From NCBI GenBank assembly GCA_963791805.1, contig CAWBTU010000003.1, forward strand, positions 620,001 through 684,000: a stretch of 64,000 bases of DNA. The letters run 5' to 3'. Every line of letters starts with the position of its first letter. Positions within the stretch are counted from its first letter, which is position 1. Source of the stretch: JACMJL01 sp963791805 (lineage in GTDB: Bacteria; Bacillota; Clostridia; Clostridiales; Clostridiaceae). The notes below the pieces were generated by a model, which made no database searches, was not told the origin of the DNA, and saw nothing but the letters and a program-made list of their open reading frames with translations. Positions 17,036 through 23,793 of this stretch are shown here, piece by piece. The position numbers and the translations under genes were made by a program.

Positions 17036-17844
17036 ATGTCAAAGTATTATTGTGGAGTTGATATTGGATCATCATTTGCGAAATGTGTAATTCTAGATGA
17101 AGACAAAAGCATAGTTTCTAGCTCAATAATTAGAAATAAACCTAATCGAACTGAATCTGCCAACTTAGTAGTTCTAGATGCAATAAAAAGTGTAGATGAA
17201 ATCAGGGGTATTAATGATTTTGAGTACATTATTGGTACTGGTTATGGACGAGCAAATATTGAATTTGCTAATGAAAATATTTCTGAAATAAGCTGCCATG
17301 CTAAAGGAGTTCATGCTTCTAATCCAGACATAAGAGTTTTTTTAGATATAGGAGGTCAAGATTTAAAATTTATAATTATTGATGAAAATGGTTATGTTGA
17401 TACCTATGAAGTTAATGATAAATGTCAAGCTGGTATAGGGAGTTTTTTGAACAAATGGCTAGTTTTTTTGATATTAGTTTAGAACAATTTTCAGACTTAT
17501 CACTAAAAGCTAAAGAAGTATATGAGATAAGCATTCACTGTAATCTCTATGTTAGAAATGAAATTATTCTTGGTCTACAAAGAAACATACCAACAGAAAA
17601 TGTTGCTATGGGCATTCAGTTTGCTGTTGCTAGGCGATGTCATGCACTTTCACAAGTTGGATTAAAAGGTTACGAAAAAGTAAAAAGCGAATTAGCTATA
17701 ACTTTAACTGGTGGATGTGCTAAAAACCAAGGTTTAATCTATGCATTAGAGAAAGTATATAATAAAAAGATTTCTGAACTTAAGTCTGATCCACAATTAA
17801 TGGGAGCTTTAGGAGCAGCAATATTTGCACATGAAAGAAATTAA
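17036..17844 (+). pseudogene. acyl-CoA dehydratase activase (HgdC/BcrA-like) with -1 frameshift
   Basis: Two overlapping frames encode one ASKHA-fold activase. The first (17036-17482) has the ATP motif GVDIGSSFAKCVI and FLDIGGQDLKFI, and ends at KCQAGIGSF with the first cluster cysteine. The second (from about 17449 to 17844) continues EQMASFF, the second cysteine in ISIHCNLYV, and TGGCAKNQG. A -1 shift at T6 (17443-17448) joins them into about 269 residues, the normal length, and restores the family's usual FLE sequence. Such activases use ATP to inject low-potential electrons from a [4Fe-4S] cluster into a dehydratase or double-cubane protein. Programmed slippage, mutation and sequencing error all remain possible. 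Confidence 0.75.
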
Positions 17845-17916
17845 AACAATGAGTAAATTCAACATAAGACATTATCAGAAAAATAAATAAAGCTTGGTCA
17901 TAGTTGTTGTAAGGCG

Positions 17917-17980
17917 TTGACAACTAAATACTCATATGATATACATAAATTATATTTTATATAAGCGAATATTTATATAA
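17917..17980 (+). promoter_or_regulatory. promoter with shared TTATATAAGCGA element
   Basis: TTGACA (17917-17922), a 17-base spacer and TATACA (17940-17945). Downstream lies TTATATAAGCGAATAT (17957-17972) followed by the half copy TTATATAA (17973-17980). The arrangement repeats that of the aminotransferase promoter, pointing to the same regulator. Confidence 0.75.
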
Positions 17981-18018
17981 CCTTAAATAAGGATCCAATA
18001 GAAAGGAAGTTTTACAAA

Positions 18019-18237
18019 ATGGAAATTATAAGAGATTTGCCCATTGCCCATAAGATGGAGATATTACTTATCACTGAAAACTGTACATTAGATCATTCGT
18101 GCACAGCTGTAAAAAGATGTCCTGGACAGGCCTTAATTCAAGAAGCATTTAATGCGCCTACTATTGAGAAAGAACGATGTATAATATGCGGGAGATGTGT
18201 TAATGCATGTTCTAAGGGAGTTTTTCTTAAAGTATAG
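18019..18237 (+). CDS. small ferredoxin-like iron-sulfur protein
   Basis: A 72-residue protein. The C-terminal half has a clean CxxCxxCxxxC motif (CIICGRCVNACSKG). The N-terminal half has a looser CTLDHSCTAVKRCPG set (Cx5Cx5CP) that may bind a second cluster or another metal. The ribosome site AAGGAAG (18003-18009) and a strong promoter with the shared operator element precede it. It is the first gene after the activase and may donate electrons to it or to the lipoamide dehydrogenase operon downstream. Confidence 0.85.
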   Translation: MEIIRDLPIAHKMEILLITENCTLDHSCTAVKRCPGQALIQEAFNAPTIEKERCIICGRCVNACSKGVFLKV

Positions 18238-18318
18238 ATATAAGGTTAATATTATAGAAACTATAGCTTAGTTTTTTAGGTTCCTAAGACTATAAAATAT
18301 GATGAAGAGGGTGGTAGT

Positions 18319-18663
18319 TTGGATCAATTTGAAAAACTACAAGAATATTTTCAAATTCTGGGGGATGCCAGAAGGCTTAGAATAATAAATTTTATAGGCA
18401 AACAGGAACGTACTGTATCTGAAATTATAAATGAAACAGGATTATCGCAACCTTTAGTATCTCATCATCTAAAAGTTCTAAAGAACAATCAGATAGTAGT
18501 TACTAAGAGAGAAGGAGCATTTATACTTTATAAATTGAAAGATATAAAATTTTTAAATATTTTAGGTGTGCTTACAGAAATTTTGCTTAAAGAGGATTTA
18601 AAGGATACTGATAAGCCTGTATTCTCAGCTCCAGCGTGTTGGAAAAATACTTGTGGTAAATAA
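18319..18663 (+). CDS. ArsR-type repressor with Cys-containing C-terminal tail
   Basis: A 114-residue winged-helix regulator: LGDARRLRIINFI, the recognition helix LSQPLVSHHLKVL, and the wing TKREGAFILYKL. The classic CxC metal site in helix 3 is absent (ERTVSEIINE), but the tail SAPACWKNTCGK offers two cysteines, so ligand sensing probably moved to the C-terminus. It uses a TTG start preceded by AGGGTGG (18308-18314). A fossil copy of its tail lies at 16538. It is a good candidate for the protein that binds the TTATATAAGCGA elements; this is inference. Confidence 0.88.
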   Translation: MDQFEKLQEYFQILGDARRLRIINFIGKQERTVSEIINETGLSQPLVSHHLKVLKNNQIVVTKREGAFILYKLKDIKFLNILGVLTEILLKEDLKDTDKPVFSAPACWKNTCGK

Positions 18664-18676
18664 AGCCTTATAAAAT

Positions 18677-18711
18677 AATTGGGTTACGATATTTGACTCA
18701 ATTATTTTTTT
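18677..18711 (+). terminator. terminator after second arsR
   Basis: AATTGGGT (18677-18684) pairs with ACTCAATT (18696-18703) including one G-U pair, followed by a T-run. It begins 14 bases after the arsR stop. Confidence 0.8.
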
Positions 18712-18797
18712 GCAATAAATTAAGCTTATTATAAGTAGGCAGTGAATTTTCCCTGCTTATTTTTATGATTTTAATTTAGTAATCTGATGCATTAATA

Positions 18798-18850
18798 TTG
18801 ACTATTTATAGTATAAGTATTATGTTATATATAAGAGATTAATTAAATAC
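18798..18850 (+). promoter_or_regulatory. promoter of the lipoyl/HdrA-like operon
   Basis: TTGACT (18798-18803), a 17-base spacer and TATGTT (18821-18826). TTATATATAAGAGATTA follows at once, a looser form of the TTATATAAGCGA element. It lies about 50 bases before the ribosome site of the dehydrogenase gene. Confidence 0.65.
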
Positions 18851-18900
18851 TTATATTATAAAATAACAAAATGATAAATTCATAAAAAGGGAGGTTAAAG

Positions 18901-20298
18901 TTGTTGGAAAGTAATGAATTAAGTGTAGATATTGCCATTATAGGGGGAGGCCCTGCAGGATATGTAGCAGCCATAAGGGCGGCACAGCTTGGAGCAAAGG
19001 TGGTCCTTATAGAGGAAAAGGAGATAGGCGGTACTTGTCTTAATAGAGGATGCATTCCTACAAAAGCATTGCTGAAGACTTCCGATACAGCCTATAACAT
19101 AAATAAAGCTAAAGAGCTTGGAGTTAATTTAACTTTTAACTCAGTTAACTGGGAAACAACAATTAATAGAAAAGATAGAGTTGTAAAAAGCTTAAGAACG
19201 GGCCTAGAAAGTCTAATAAGTAAAAATCAAATACGTTATATAAAGGGTAAAGCTTTTATACAATCACCAAACTTAGTTAGAGCTAGTCATGAAGAGGAAG
19301 GGGCTATAATAAATTGCGAGAAAATAATTATTACATCAGGATCACAGCCTTATGTTCCAGATATATTAGGCATTGATCTAGAGGGTGTAATAACAAGTGA
19401 TGAGGCTTTAGAACTAAAAGAAATACCTAAAAACCTAGTAATTATAGGTGGAGGAGTCATAGGATTAGAATTTGCTACTATGTTTAATAGTGTAGGATCT
19501 AAGGTTACTGTTGTTGAAAGGCTTGATAAATTATTACCTAATGAAGATGATGACCTTGGTGAAGAATTACTTAAGTTAATGAAGCGTCAAGGAATTAAAT
19601 TCAAACGTGGTGCAAAGGTAAATCAGATTGTTAAGGCTGAAAACTTACAGGTTAGTATTGATGAAGAAGGCACTGTAAGTGTCATTGAAACAGATTTAGT
19701 ATTAGTAGCTGTAGGAAGAAGAGCGAAATGTTTATCTTCTGATATTGAAGCTTTGGGCATTAAGATTAATAATAATGCAATTGTTGTAAACGAAAACATG
19801 GAAACTAATATAAAAGGTATTTATGCAGCAGGTGATGTTATAGGAGGGAAACTCCTAGCTCATTTGAGTTTTGCTGAAGGAAGAGTAGCTGCAGAAAATG
19901 CACTTGGTATTGCAAACAAGATAAATTATGATGCTGTACCTTCTTGTATATATACTATACCAGAGGTTGCTACTGTGGGAGTTAATGAAATAGAGGCTAT
20001 AAGAAAAGGAATAGAAATAAAGTCAGGAAGATTCGATTTTAGAAATAATGGTAGGGCCCTTTGTCTTAACCAAAGGGAAGGATATGTAAAAGTAATAGTT
20101 GATAAAAAAACTGGCGTTATTCTAGGTGGGCAGATTATTGGAGAAAATGCTTCGGAGATTATTTCTGAACTAACATTAGCTGTGGCAATGAAGGTAAAAG
20201 CAGATTTTATTACACAAATGATTCACCCTCATCCCTCTTTAAGCGAGGCAATAATGGAAGCTTGCTCAGATGCAATTGGTAAAGCTATTCACAAATAA
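18901..20298 (+). CDS. dihydrolipoamide dehydrogenase-like flavoprotein
   Basis: A 465-residue FAD/NAD(P)H disulfide oxidoreductase. It shows the FAD motif GGGPAGYVAA (from residue 15), the redox disulfide GGTCLNRGC (Cys46, Cys51), the NAD motif GGGVIGLEFA, the second FAD motif GIYAAGD, and the C-terminal HPHPSLSEA His-Glu pair, so all catalytic parts are present. It normally oxidises dihydrolipoyl groups. The lipoyl domain encoded three genes downstream is the obvious partner; no 2-oxoacid dehydrogenase or glycine cleavage genes accompany it. TTG start behind GGGAGGT (18890-18896). First gene of the operon. Confidence 0.9.
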   Translation: MLESNELSVDIAIIGGGPAGYVAAIRAAQLGAKVVLIEEKEIGGTCLNRGCIPTKALLKTSDTAYNINKAKELGVNLTFNSVNWETTINRKDRVVKSLRTGLESLISKNQIRYIKGKAFIQSPNLVRASHEEEGAIINCEKIIITSGSQPYVPDILGIDLEGVITSDEALELKEIPKNLVIIGGGVIGLEFATMFNSVGSKVTVVERLDKLLPNEDDDLGEELLKLMKRQGIKFKRGAKVNQIVKAENLQVSIDEEGTVSVIETDLVLVAVGRRAKCLSSDIEALGIKINNNAIVVNENMETNIKGIYAAGDVIGGKLLAHLSFAEGRVAAENALGIANKINYDAVPSCIYTIPEVATVGVNEIEAIRKGIEIKSGRFDFRNNGRALCLNQREGYVKVIVDKKTGVILGGQIIGENASEIISELTLAVAMKVKADFITQMIHPHPSLSEAIMEACSDAIGKAIHK

Positions 20299-20363
20299 AA
20301 AGTTTTAAATAAATTTAGTCCGTGTAGTTTAGGTTACACGAGATATTATATGGAGGAATTAAT

Positions 20364-20744
20364 ATGGAAGAGAAACAATTACCAGGTTTTATAATGTGTG
20401 TTTGTACTGGAAAATGCCCAGGCTTTAAAGCAATGGATATCTGGGATTTTATTAATCAAGTAAGGGTGGAGCTACCAGTGGAGTATGGATTTATTCACCC
20501 TCAATTATGCGAAGAGGATGGAGATAGATTTCTTGCAGATTATTTAAAAGCTGGAAGGAAAGTTATTATTGGTGCCTGTGCTCCAAATATGCAAAGAAAA
20601 ATGTTCAAGCAGGCATTTAAAGATGCAGGACTAGATATAGAAAAGGATGCAGTTATGTTAGATATAAGAGATATGACAAATGAAAAAGCTTTTGATGTGG
20701 TAACAAATGCTCTTAAAGAATTAGGATTTGAGGAGGAGGAATAG
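20364..20744 (+). CDS. stand-alone HdrA-like domain protein
   Basis: A 126-residue protein resembling one section of heterodisulfide reductase subunit A: CVCTGKCPG near the N-terminus, HPQLCEEDG in the middle, and GACAPNMQRKMFKQAFKDAGLD followed by MLDIRDMTNEKA. In HdrA these surround an iron-sulfur site; here the FAD-binding and ferredoxin domains are missing. Four cysteines (about residues 12, 14, 18 and 50) plus CAP could hold a cluster. It is a likely electron-transfer subunit with the next gene, a 2x[4Fe-4S] protein that starts two bases after its stop. The family assignment rests on motif resemblance. Confidence 0.75.
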   Translation: MEEKQLPGFIMCVCTGKCPGFKAMDIWDFINQVRVELPVEYGFIHPQLCEEDGDRFLADYLKAGRKVIIGACAPNMQRKMFKQAFKDAGLDIEKDAVMLDIRDMTNEKAFDVVTNALKELGFEEEE

Positions 20745-20746
20745 AG

Positions 20747-21040
20747 ATGGCTGAAGATACTTTTATGGGGGTTCCAAGAAATACTATAGATTGGAGTCCT
20801 ATAATAGACTATGACCTATGTAACTACTGTATGGAATGTGTTAAATTTTGCCCTCATCAGGTATATGAAATAAGAGAAAATGAAGAGAAAAAACTTGTTG
20901 TTAAAAATCCAGATAATTGTGTAGTCTTCTGTAGAGCTTGTGGCAAAACCTGTGGACTCGATGCCATAACCTTTCCTAATAAAGGAGAAGTCACTAAGAA
21001 AATAAAAGAAACAAGGAAGGGGCTTGAGAGCAATGAGTAA
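20747..21040 (+). CDS. ferredoxin-type 2x[4Fe-4S] protein
   Basis: A 97-residue electron carrier with CNYCMECVKFCP (CxxCxxCxxxCP) and a second, modified site CVVFCRACGKTCG (CxxxCxxCxxxC). The same two-motif pattern recurs in the protein at 22785, so the pair is probably duplicated within the operon. It is tightly packed between the HdrA-like gene and the DGC-lipoyl fusion (8-base overlap with the latter), which argues for a complex. GGAGGAGGAA lies 9 bases upstream of its ATG. Confidence 0.88.
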   Translation: MAEDTFMGVPRNTIDWSPIIDYDLCNYCMECVKFCPHQVYEIRENEEKKLVVKNPDNCVVFCRACGKTCGLDAITFPNKGEVTKKIKETRKGLESNE

Positions 21041-21887
21041 GAGTTATGCTGTTCTTCCTTGTAATGGCCTTGATAAATGTGCAGGATGCATATCAAGAGA
21101 AGTAGCTATCAAGCTTTCTGAAATAGAGGAAAATGAAATTATATGTCCAGTGTTTTATAGAGTGGCAGATGCAAGATATAAAAAAGTTGCTGAAGAAAAG
21201 TCACTTCTAATAATTGATGGTTGTGCTACTAAGTGTGCAAGCAGGCTTGCAACTGAAAAAGAACTTAAGATAACAAAAAAAATTACTATTTCAGAAGAAG
21301 CTAAAAATAGAAATATAGAGCTAAGTAAGACTTTGAGAATTGGCGCTAATGAGGAAGAACTTATTAACATATTGGTAGAGGAACTTACAAAAGAAGAAAT
21401 TCAATCACAAAACTCAGAAGCATCTAATATATTCCCAGAAAAATATGAATATGAAGAATATAAAAAAGATAAATTTATCTTCAGAGTACCAAAGGAAGGT
21501 CTTTTCTTTAATGAAAATGACAGCTGGGTTTGTATAGTTGGAAACATTGCTAGGGTTGGAGTAACTGATTATGTACAGCATAGCCTTTCTGATATTATGT
21601 TTTTCACACCCCCTGCTCTTGATTCTGAAATTGAACAATTTGGGGAACTTGGAGAAATTGAATCTGGGAAGGCTGTATTTGAAGTTGTATCCCCAGTAAC
21701 AGGTAAAATAATAGCTATAAATGAAGAATTGCTTGTGGCACCTGAACTAATAAATGAAAATCCTTATGAAAAAGGCTGGATTGTAGAAATTCAACTTACA
21801 GATTTCGAAAATGATAAGGAATTCTTATTAGATTTTGATGGATATTTTGAGAAGTTAAAAAGAAAGGTGGATGAATTCCATGTCTGA
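21033..21887 (+). CDS. DGC (putative zinc-binding) domain fused to GcvH-like lipoyl domain
   Basis: A 284-residue two-domain protein. Residues 1-110 form a DGC-type domain: PCNGLDKCAGCISREVA and IIDGCATKCASR, the family's paired Cys motifs. After a charged linker, residues 145-275 resemble glycine-cleavage H protein, with IARVGVTDY and the lipoylation site IESGKAVFEVVSPVTGKI (Lys213). The lipoyl arm would swing between the dehydrogenase at 18901 and the Cys-rich domain. The ATG at 21033 is chosen over the TTG at 21024, which sits on the ribosome site. It overlaps both neighbours by 8 bases. I know of no described function for this fusion. Confidence 0.85.
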   Translation: MSKSYAVLPCNGLDKCAGCISREVAIKLSEIEENEIICPVFYRVADARYKKVAEEKSLLIIDGCATKCASRLATEKELKITKKITISEEAKNRNIELSKTLRIGANEEELINILVEELTKEEIQSQNSEASNIFPEKYEYEEYKKDKFIFRVPKEGLFFNENDSWVCIVGNIARVGVTDYVQHSLSDIMFFTPPALDSEIEQFGELGEIESGKAVFEVVSPVTGKIIAINEELLVAPELINENPYEKGWIVEIQLTDFENDKEFLLDFDGYFEKLKRKVDEFHV

Positions 21888-22281
21888 GAAAATTAAAGTA
21901 GTTCCTTGTAGTGGTATAGGTAAAGTTTATGGATTAATAGCTAGAGAAGCTGTTTTTAAGGCTACCGAGGAGTTAGTTCCGGAAAAATCAGAAATTATTT
22001 GCCTTGCCTATCTTGTAACAGGGGATAAAGAATCAAAAGAAGAAATAGAAGGCAAAAGTTGCATAACACTAGATGGATGTCCAAAGATGTGCGCCGCAAA
22101 AAATGTTACCATTGCAGGTGGAATTGTAGTAGAAGAATTTAAGGTGATAGACGCCTTTAAAAATCATAAAGGAGTTCAAGCAGGAAATGCAACGGAACTT
22201 ACTGAAGATGGTTGGTTAATAGTAGATGAACTAGCAGATAAACTTACTGAAAAAATAAACCAAATAGGATCGGAGGAATAA
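21880..22281 (+). CDS. DGC domain putative zinc-binding protein
   Basis: A 133-residue relative of the N-terminal half of the preceding fusion: PCSGIGKVYGLIAREAV, then CLAYLVTGD, and TLDGCPKMCAAK. The first motif has lost one cysteine (KVYG instead of KCAG), but the DGC motif is intact. The start at 21880 fits AGGTGG at 21865-21870; the ATG at 21871 abuts it. Members are annotated as zinc binding from their cysteines only, and the function is unknown. Part of the tightly overlapping operon. Confidence 0.85.
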   Translation: MSEKIKVVPCSGIGKVYGLIAREAVFKATEELVPEKSEIICLAYLVTGDKESKEEIEGKSCITLDGCPKMCAAKNVTIAGGIVVEEFKVIDAFKNHKGVQAGNATELTEDGWLIVDELADKLTEKINQIGSEE

Positions 22282-22283
22282 TC

Positions 22284-22712
22284 ATGGCAGAGGAATTAAA
22301 GATTGGCGTAGTGTCTTGCAGTGGAGAAGATTGTCTTGGAGGTACCATATCAAGGCTTGCAACAAGAAAGATGCTTGATGAAATAAGACCAAACCAAACT
22401 GTAACTATTTGCCTTCCTCTTTTTCTAGCAGGAGGTGGAGGAGAAAGAGATTTTGCAGAAAAGTATCCAACGATTTCAGTTGATGGTTGTGATAAATGCT
22501 GTGCAAAGAGAGCCACAGAAAAATATAGCGGCAAAGTAAGTGAATCAATTATAGTTTCTGATATTATAGGAAAAGATGTAGCGGAAAGTAAGCCTCTTTC
22601 TATAAAAAATATTACTGAAGACCATAACGAAATGGTAAACAAGTTATCAAAAGAAATAAGTAGTAAGTTTGATAGTATACTTAATGATTCTGTGAAAAAT
22701 GCAGATAAATAA
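22284..22712 (+). CDS. DGC domain putative zinc-binding protein, second copy
   Basis: A 142-residue paralogue with fuller cysteine content: SCSGEDCLGGTISRLA and SVDGCDKCCAKRA. The fold order is as in the two preceding DGC domains, so the operon holds three. It starts two bases after the previous stop, behind GGAGG in the end of that gene. A likely metal- or persulfide-binding partner of the lipoyl fusion; this is inference from operon structure. Confidence 0.85.
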   Translation: MAEELKIGVVSCSGEDCLGGTISRLATRKMLDEIRPNQTVTICLPLFLAGGGGERDFAEKYPTISVDGCDKCCAKRATEKYSGKVSESIIVSDIIGKDVAESKPLSIKNITEDHNEMVNKLSKEISSKFDSILNDSVKNADK

Positions 22713-22784
22713 AATTTATAAAAATATCTAAGAAGGGTTTAATAATTGCTGTTGAAGTAAAAAACATATATGGAGGAATTAAAT

Positions 22785-23027
22785 ATGTCAAAAAACTGGT
22801 ACCCAATTATTGATGATGAAAGCTGTATAGAATGTGGGGCGTGCTTTAACAAATGCACCCATGGAGTATACAAGCTGGAAGGAACAAAACCTATAGTAAT
22901 ATACAACGAAGGTTGTGTTGAGGGCTGTCATGGATGTCAAGTTTTATGCCCAGCTGAAGCCATTCAATATGCAGGAGATACAGGTACAAAAAAGTCAGGA
23001 AGCTGCGGATATGGCGGTAGATGCTAG
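22785..23027 (+). CDS. ferredoxin-type 2x[4Fe-4S] protein with Cys-Gly tail
   Basis: An 80-residue protein with CIECGACFNKC and CVEGCHGCQVLCP, the same CxxC/CxxxC pattern as the protein at 20747. A tail GSCGYGGRC adds two cysteines and could bind a further metal or metalloid. The start at 22785 follows GGAGG at 22772-22776; the earlier ATG at 22770 overlaps that site. It lies 72 bases after the last DGC gene and is probably the last gene of the operon. Confidence 0.87.
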   Translation: MSKNWYPIIDDESCIECGACFNKCTHGVYKLEGTKPIVIYNEGCVEGCHGCQVLCPAEAIQYAGDTGTKKSGSCGYGGRC

Positions 23028-23054
23028 TAACCTATTGTTTTCAGGCATCCTTTA

Positions 23055-23109
23055 TTGACATTAATATAGTCTAATAATACAATTAAATTAGATTTAACTT
23101 AAATGCTAA
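23055..23109 (+). promoter_or_regulatory. promoter and operator of the third arsR
   Basis: TTGACA (23055-23060), a 17-base spacer and TACAAT (23078-23083). An imperfect palindrome TTAGATTTAA-C-TTAAATGCTAA (23088-23109) covers the likely start site. Its sequence differs from the other two operator types in the window, so this ArsR likely controls itself separately. Confidence 0.75.
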
Positions 23110-23129
23110 ATTAAAAGGAGCTGTAACAA

Positions 23130-23453
23130 ATGACTATAGATGATATGTACGTTAAAATATTTAAAGCTTTAGGTCATCCTATAAGAATGAAAATTGTAAG
23201 AAGTCTTAGAAATGGCCCATTATGTGTTTGTGTTATAAATGAAAATGTTGAATTTAGCCAAGCAAATTTATCACAACATTTAAAAATATTAAAGGATGCT
23301 GGAGTCTTAAAATCAGAAAAAGATGGATTGAAAATCATGTATAGTATTAAAGATGAAGAGGTAAAAAACCTTATAGATACTGCTGAGAAGATTATTAAAA
23401 ATGAAGTTAAGGCTATGAACAGTAGACTTTTAGATGATGAGAATTTTGATTAG
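23130..23453 (+). CDS. ArsR family repressor with canonical CxC metal site
   Basis: A 107-residue winged-helix regulator: ALGHPIRMKIVRSL, the metal-site helix LCVCVINENV (the ELCVCDL arsenite type), the recognition helix SQANLSQHLKIL, and the wing KSEKDGLKIMYSI. It closes the redox island and has its own promoter and palindrome, so it can be autoregulated. Its arsenite-type cysteine pair suggests that the island responds to As(III)/Sb(III) or a similar thiophile. AAGGAGC (23116-23122) is the ribosome site, and a strong terminator follows. Confidence 0.9.
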   Translation: MTIDDMYVKIFKALGHPIRMKIVRSLRNGPLCVCVINENVEFSQANLSQHLKILKDAGVLKSEKDGLKIMYSIKDEEVKNLIDTAEKIIKNEVKAMNSRLLDDENFD

Positions 23454-23474
23454 TAGTGAAATAGAAAAATAAGG

Positions 23475-23512
23475 ATAGAATCGCTAGAGAAATGGCGATT
23501 CTATTTCTTTTA
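23475..23512 (+). terminator. terminator closing the redox island
   Basis: A 10-bp perfect stem ATAGAATCGC (23475-23484) with GCGATTCTAT (23495-23504), then a T-rich tract. It lies 21 bases after the third arsR. Confidence 0.85.
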
Positions 23513-23780
23513 GTAAGAGGATAAGAATTTTATAAGCATTTGTTATTGGAACTGCCTCGCTAATATATTACAATGTTATTAGCTATGACATAGTAACATA
23601 TACTGTAATTGGACAAATTTATTATATTAATTATTGTCTAATAAAAATAGATTGAAATGCAGTGAGATGTTATAATTATTAGTGTAGAAAACGACATTTA
23701 ACTGCAAATTATCATTTTAGACATTTACAATTAAATGTGTGTGTTGAATATAATAGATATTAGTTATCTAAAAAATAAGA
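23513..23780. other. gene-free AT-rich spacer
   Basis: About 270 bases before the SPFH gene. No ORF, repeat or hairpin of note was seen, and no promoter could be assigned with confidence. Confidence 0.5.
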
Positions 23781-23793
23781 GGAGGAATTGGAA

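Noticed and set aside
17449..17480. Stimulatory pseudoknot downstream of the slippery site
   Set aside because: No stable hairpin was visible in the AT-rich bases that follow, which weakens but does not exclude programmed frameshifting.
20322..20341. Terminator between Lpd and the HdrA-like gene
   Set aside because: CGTGTA/TACACG is only a 6-bp stem without a T-run, so the operon is more likely continuous.
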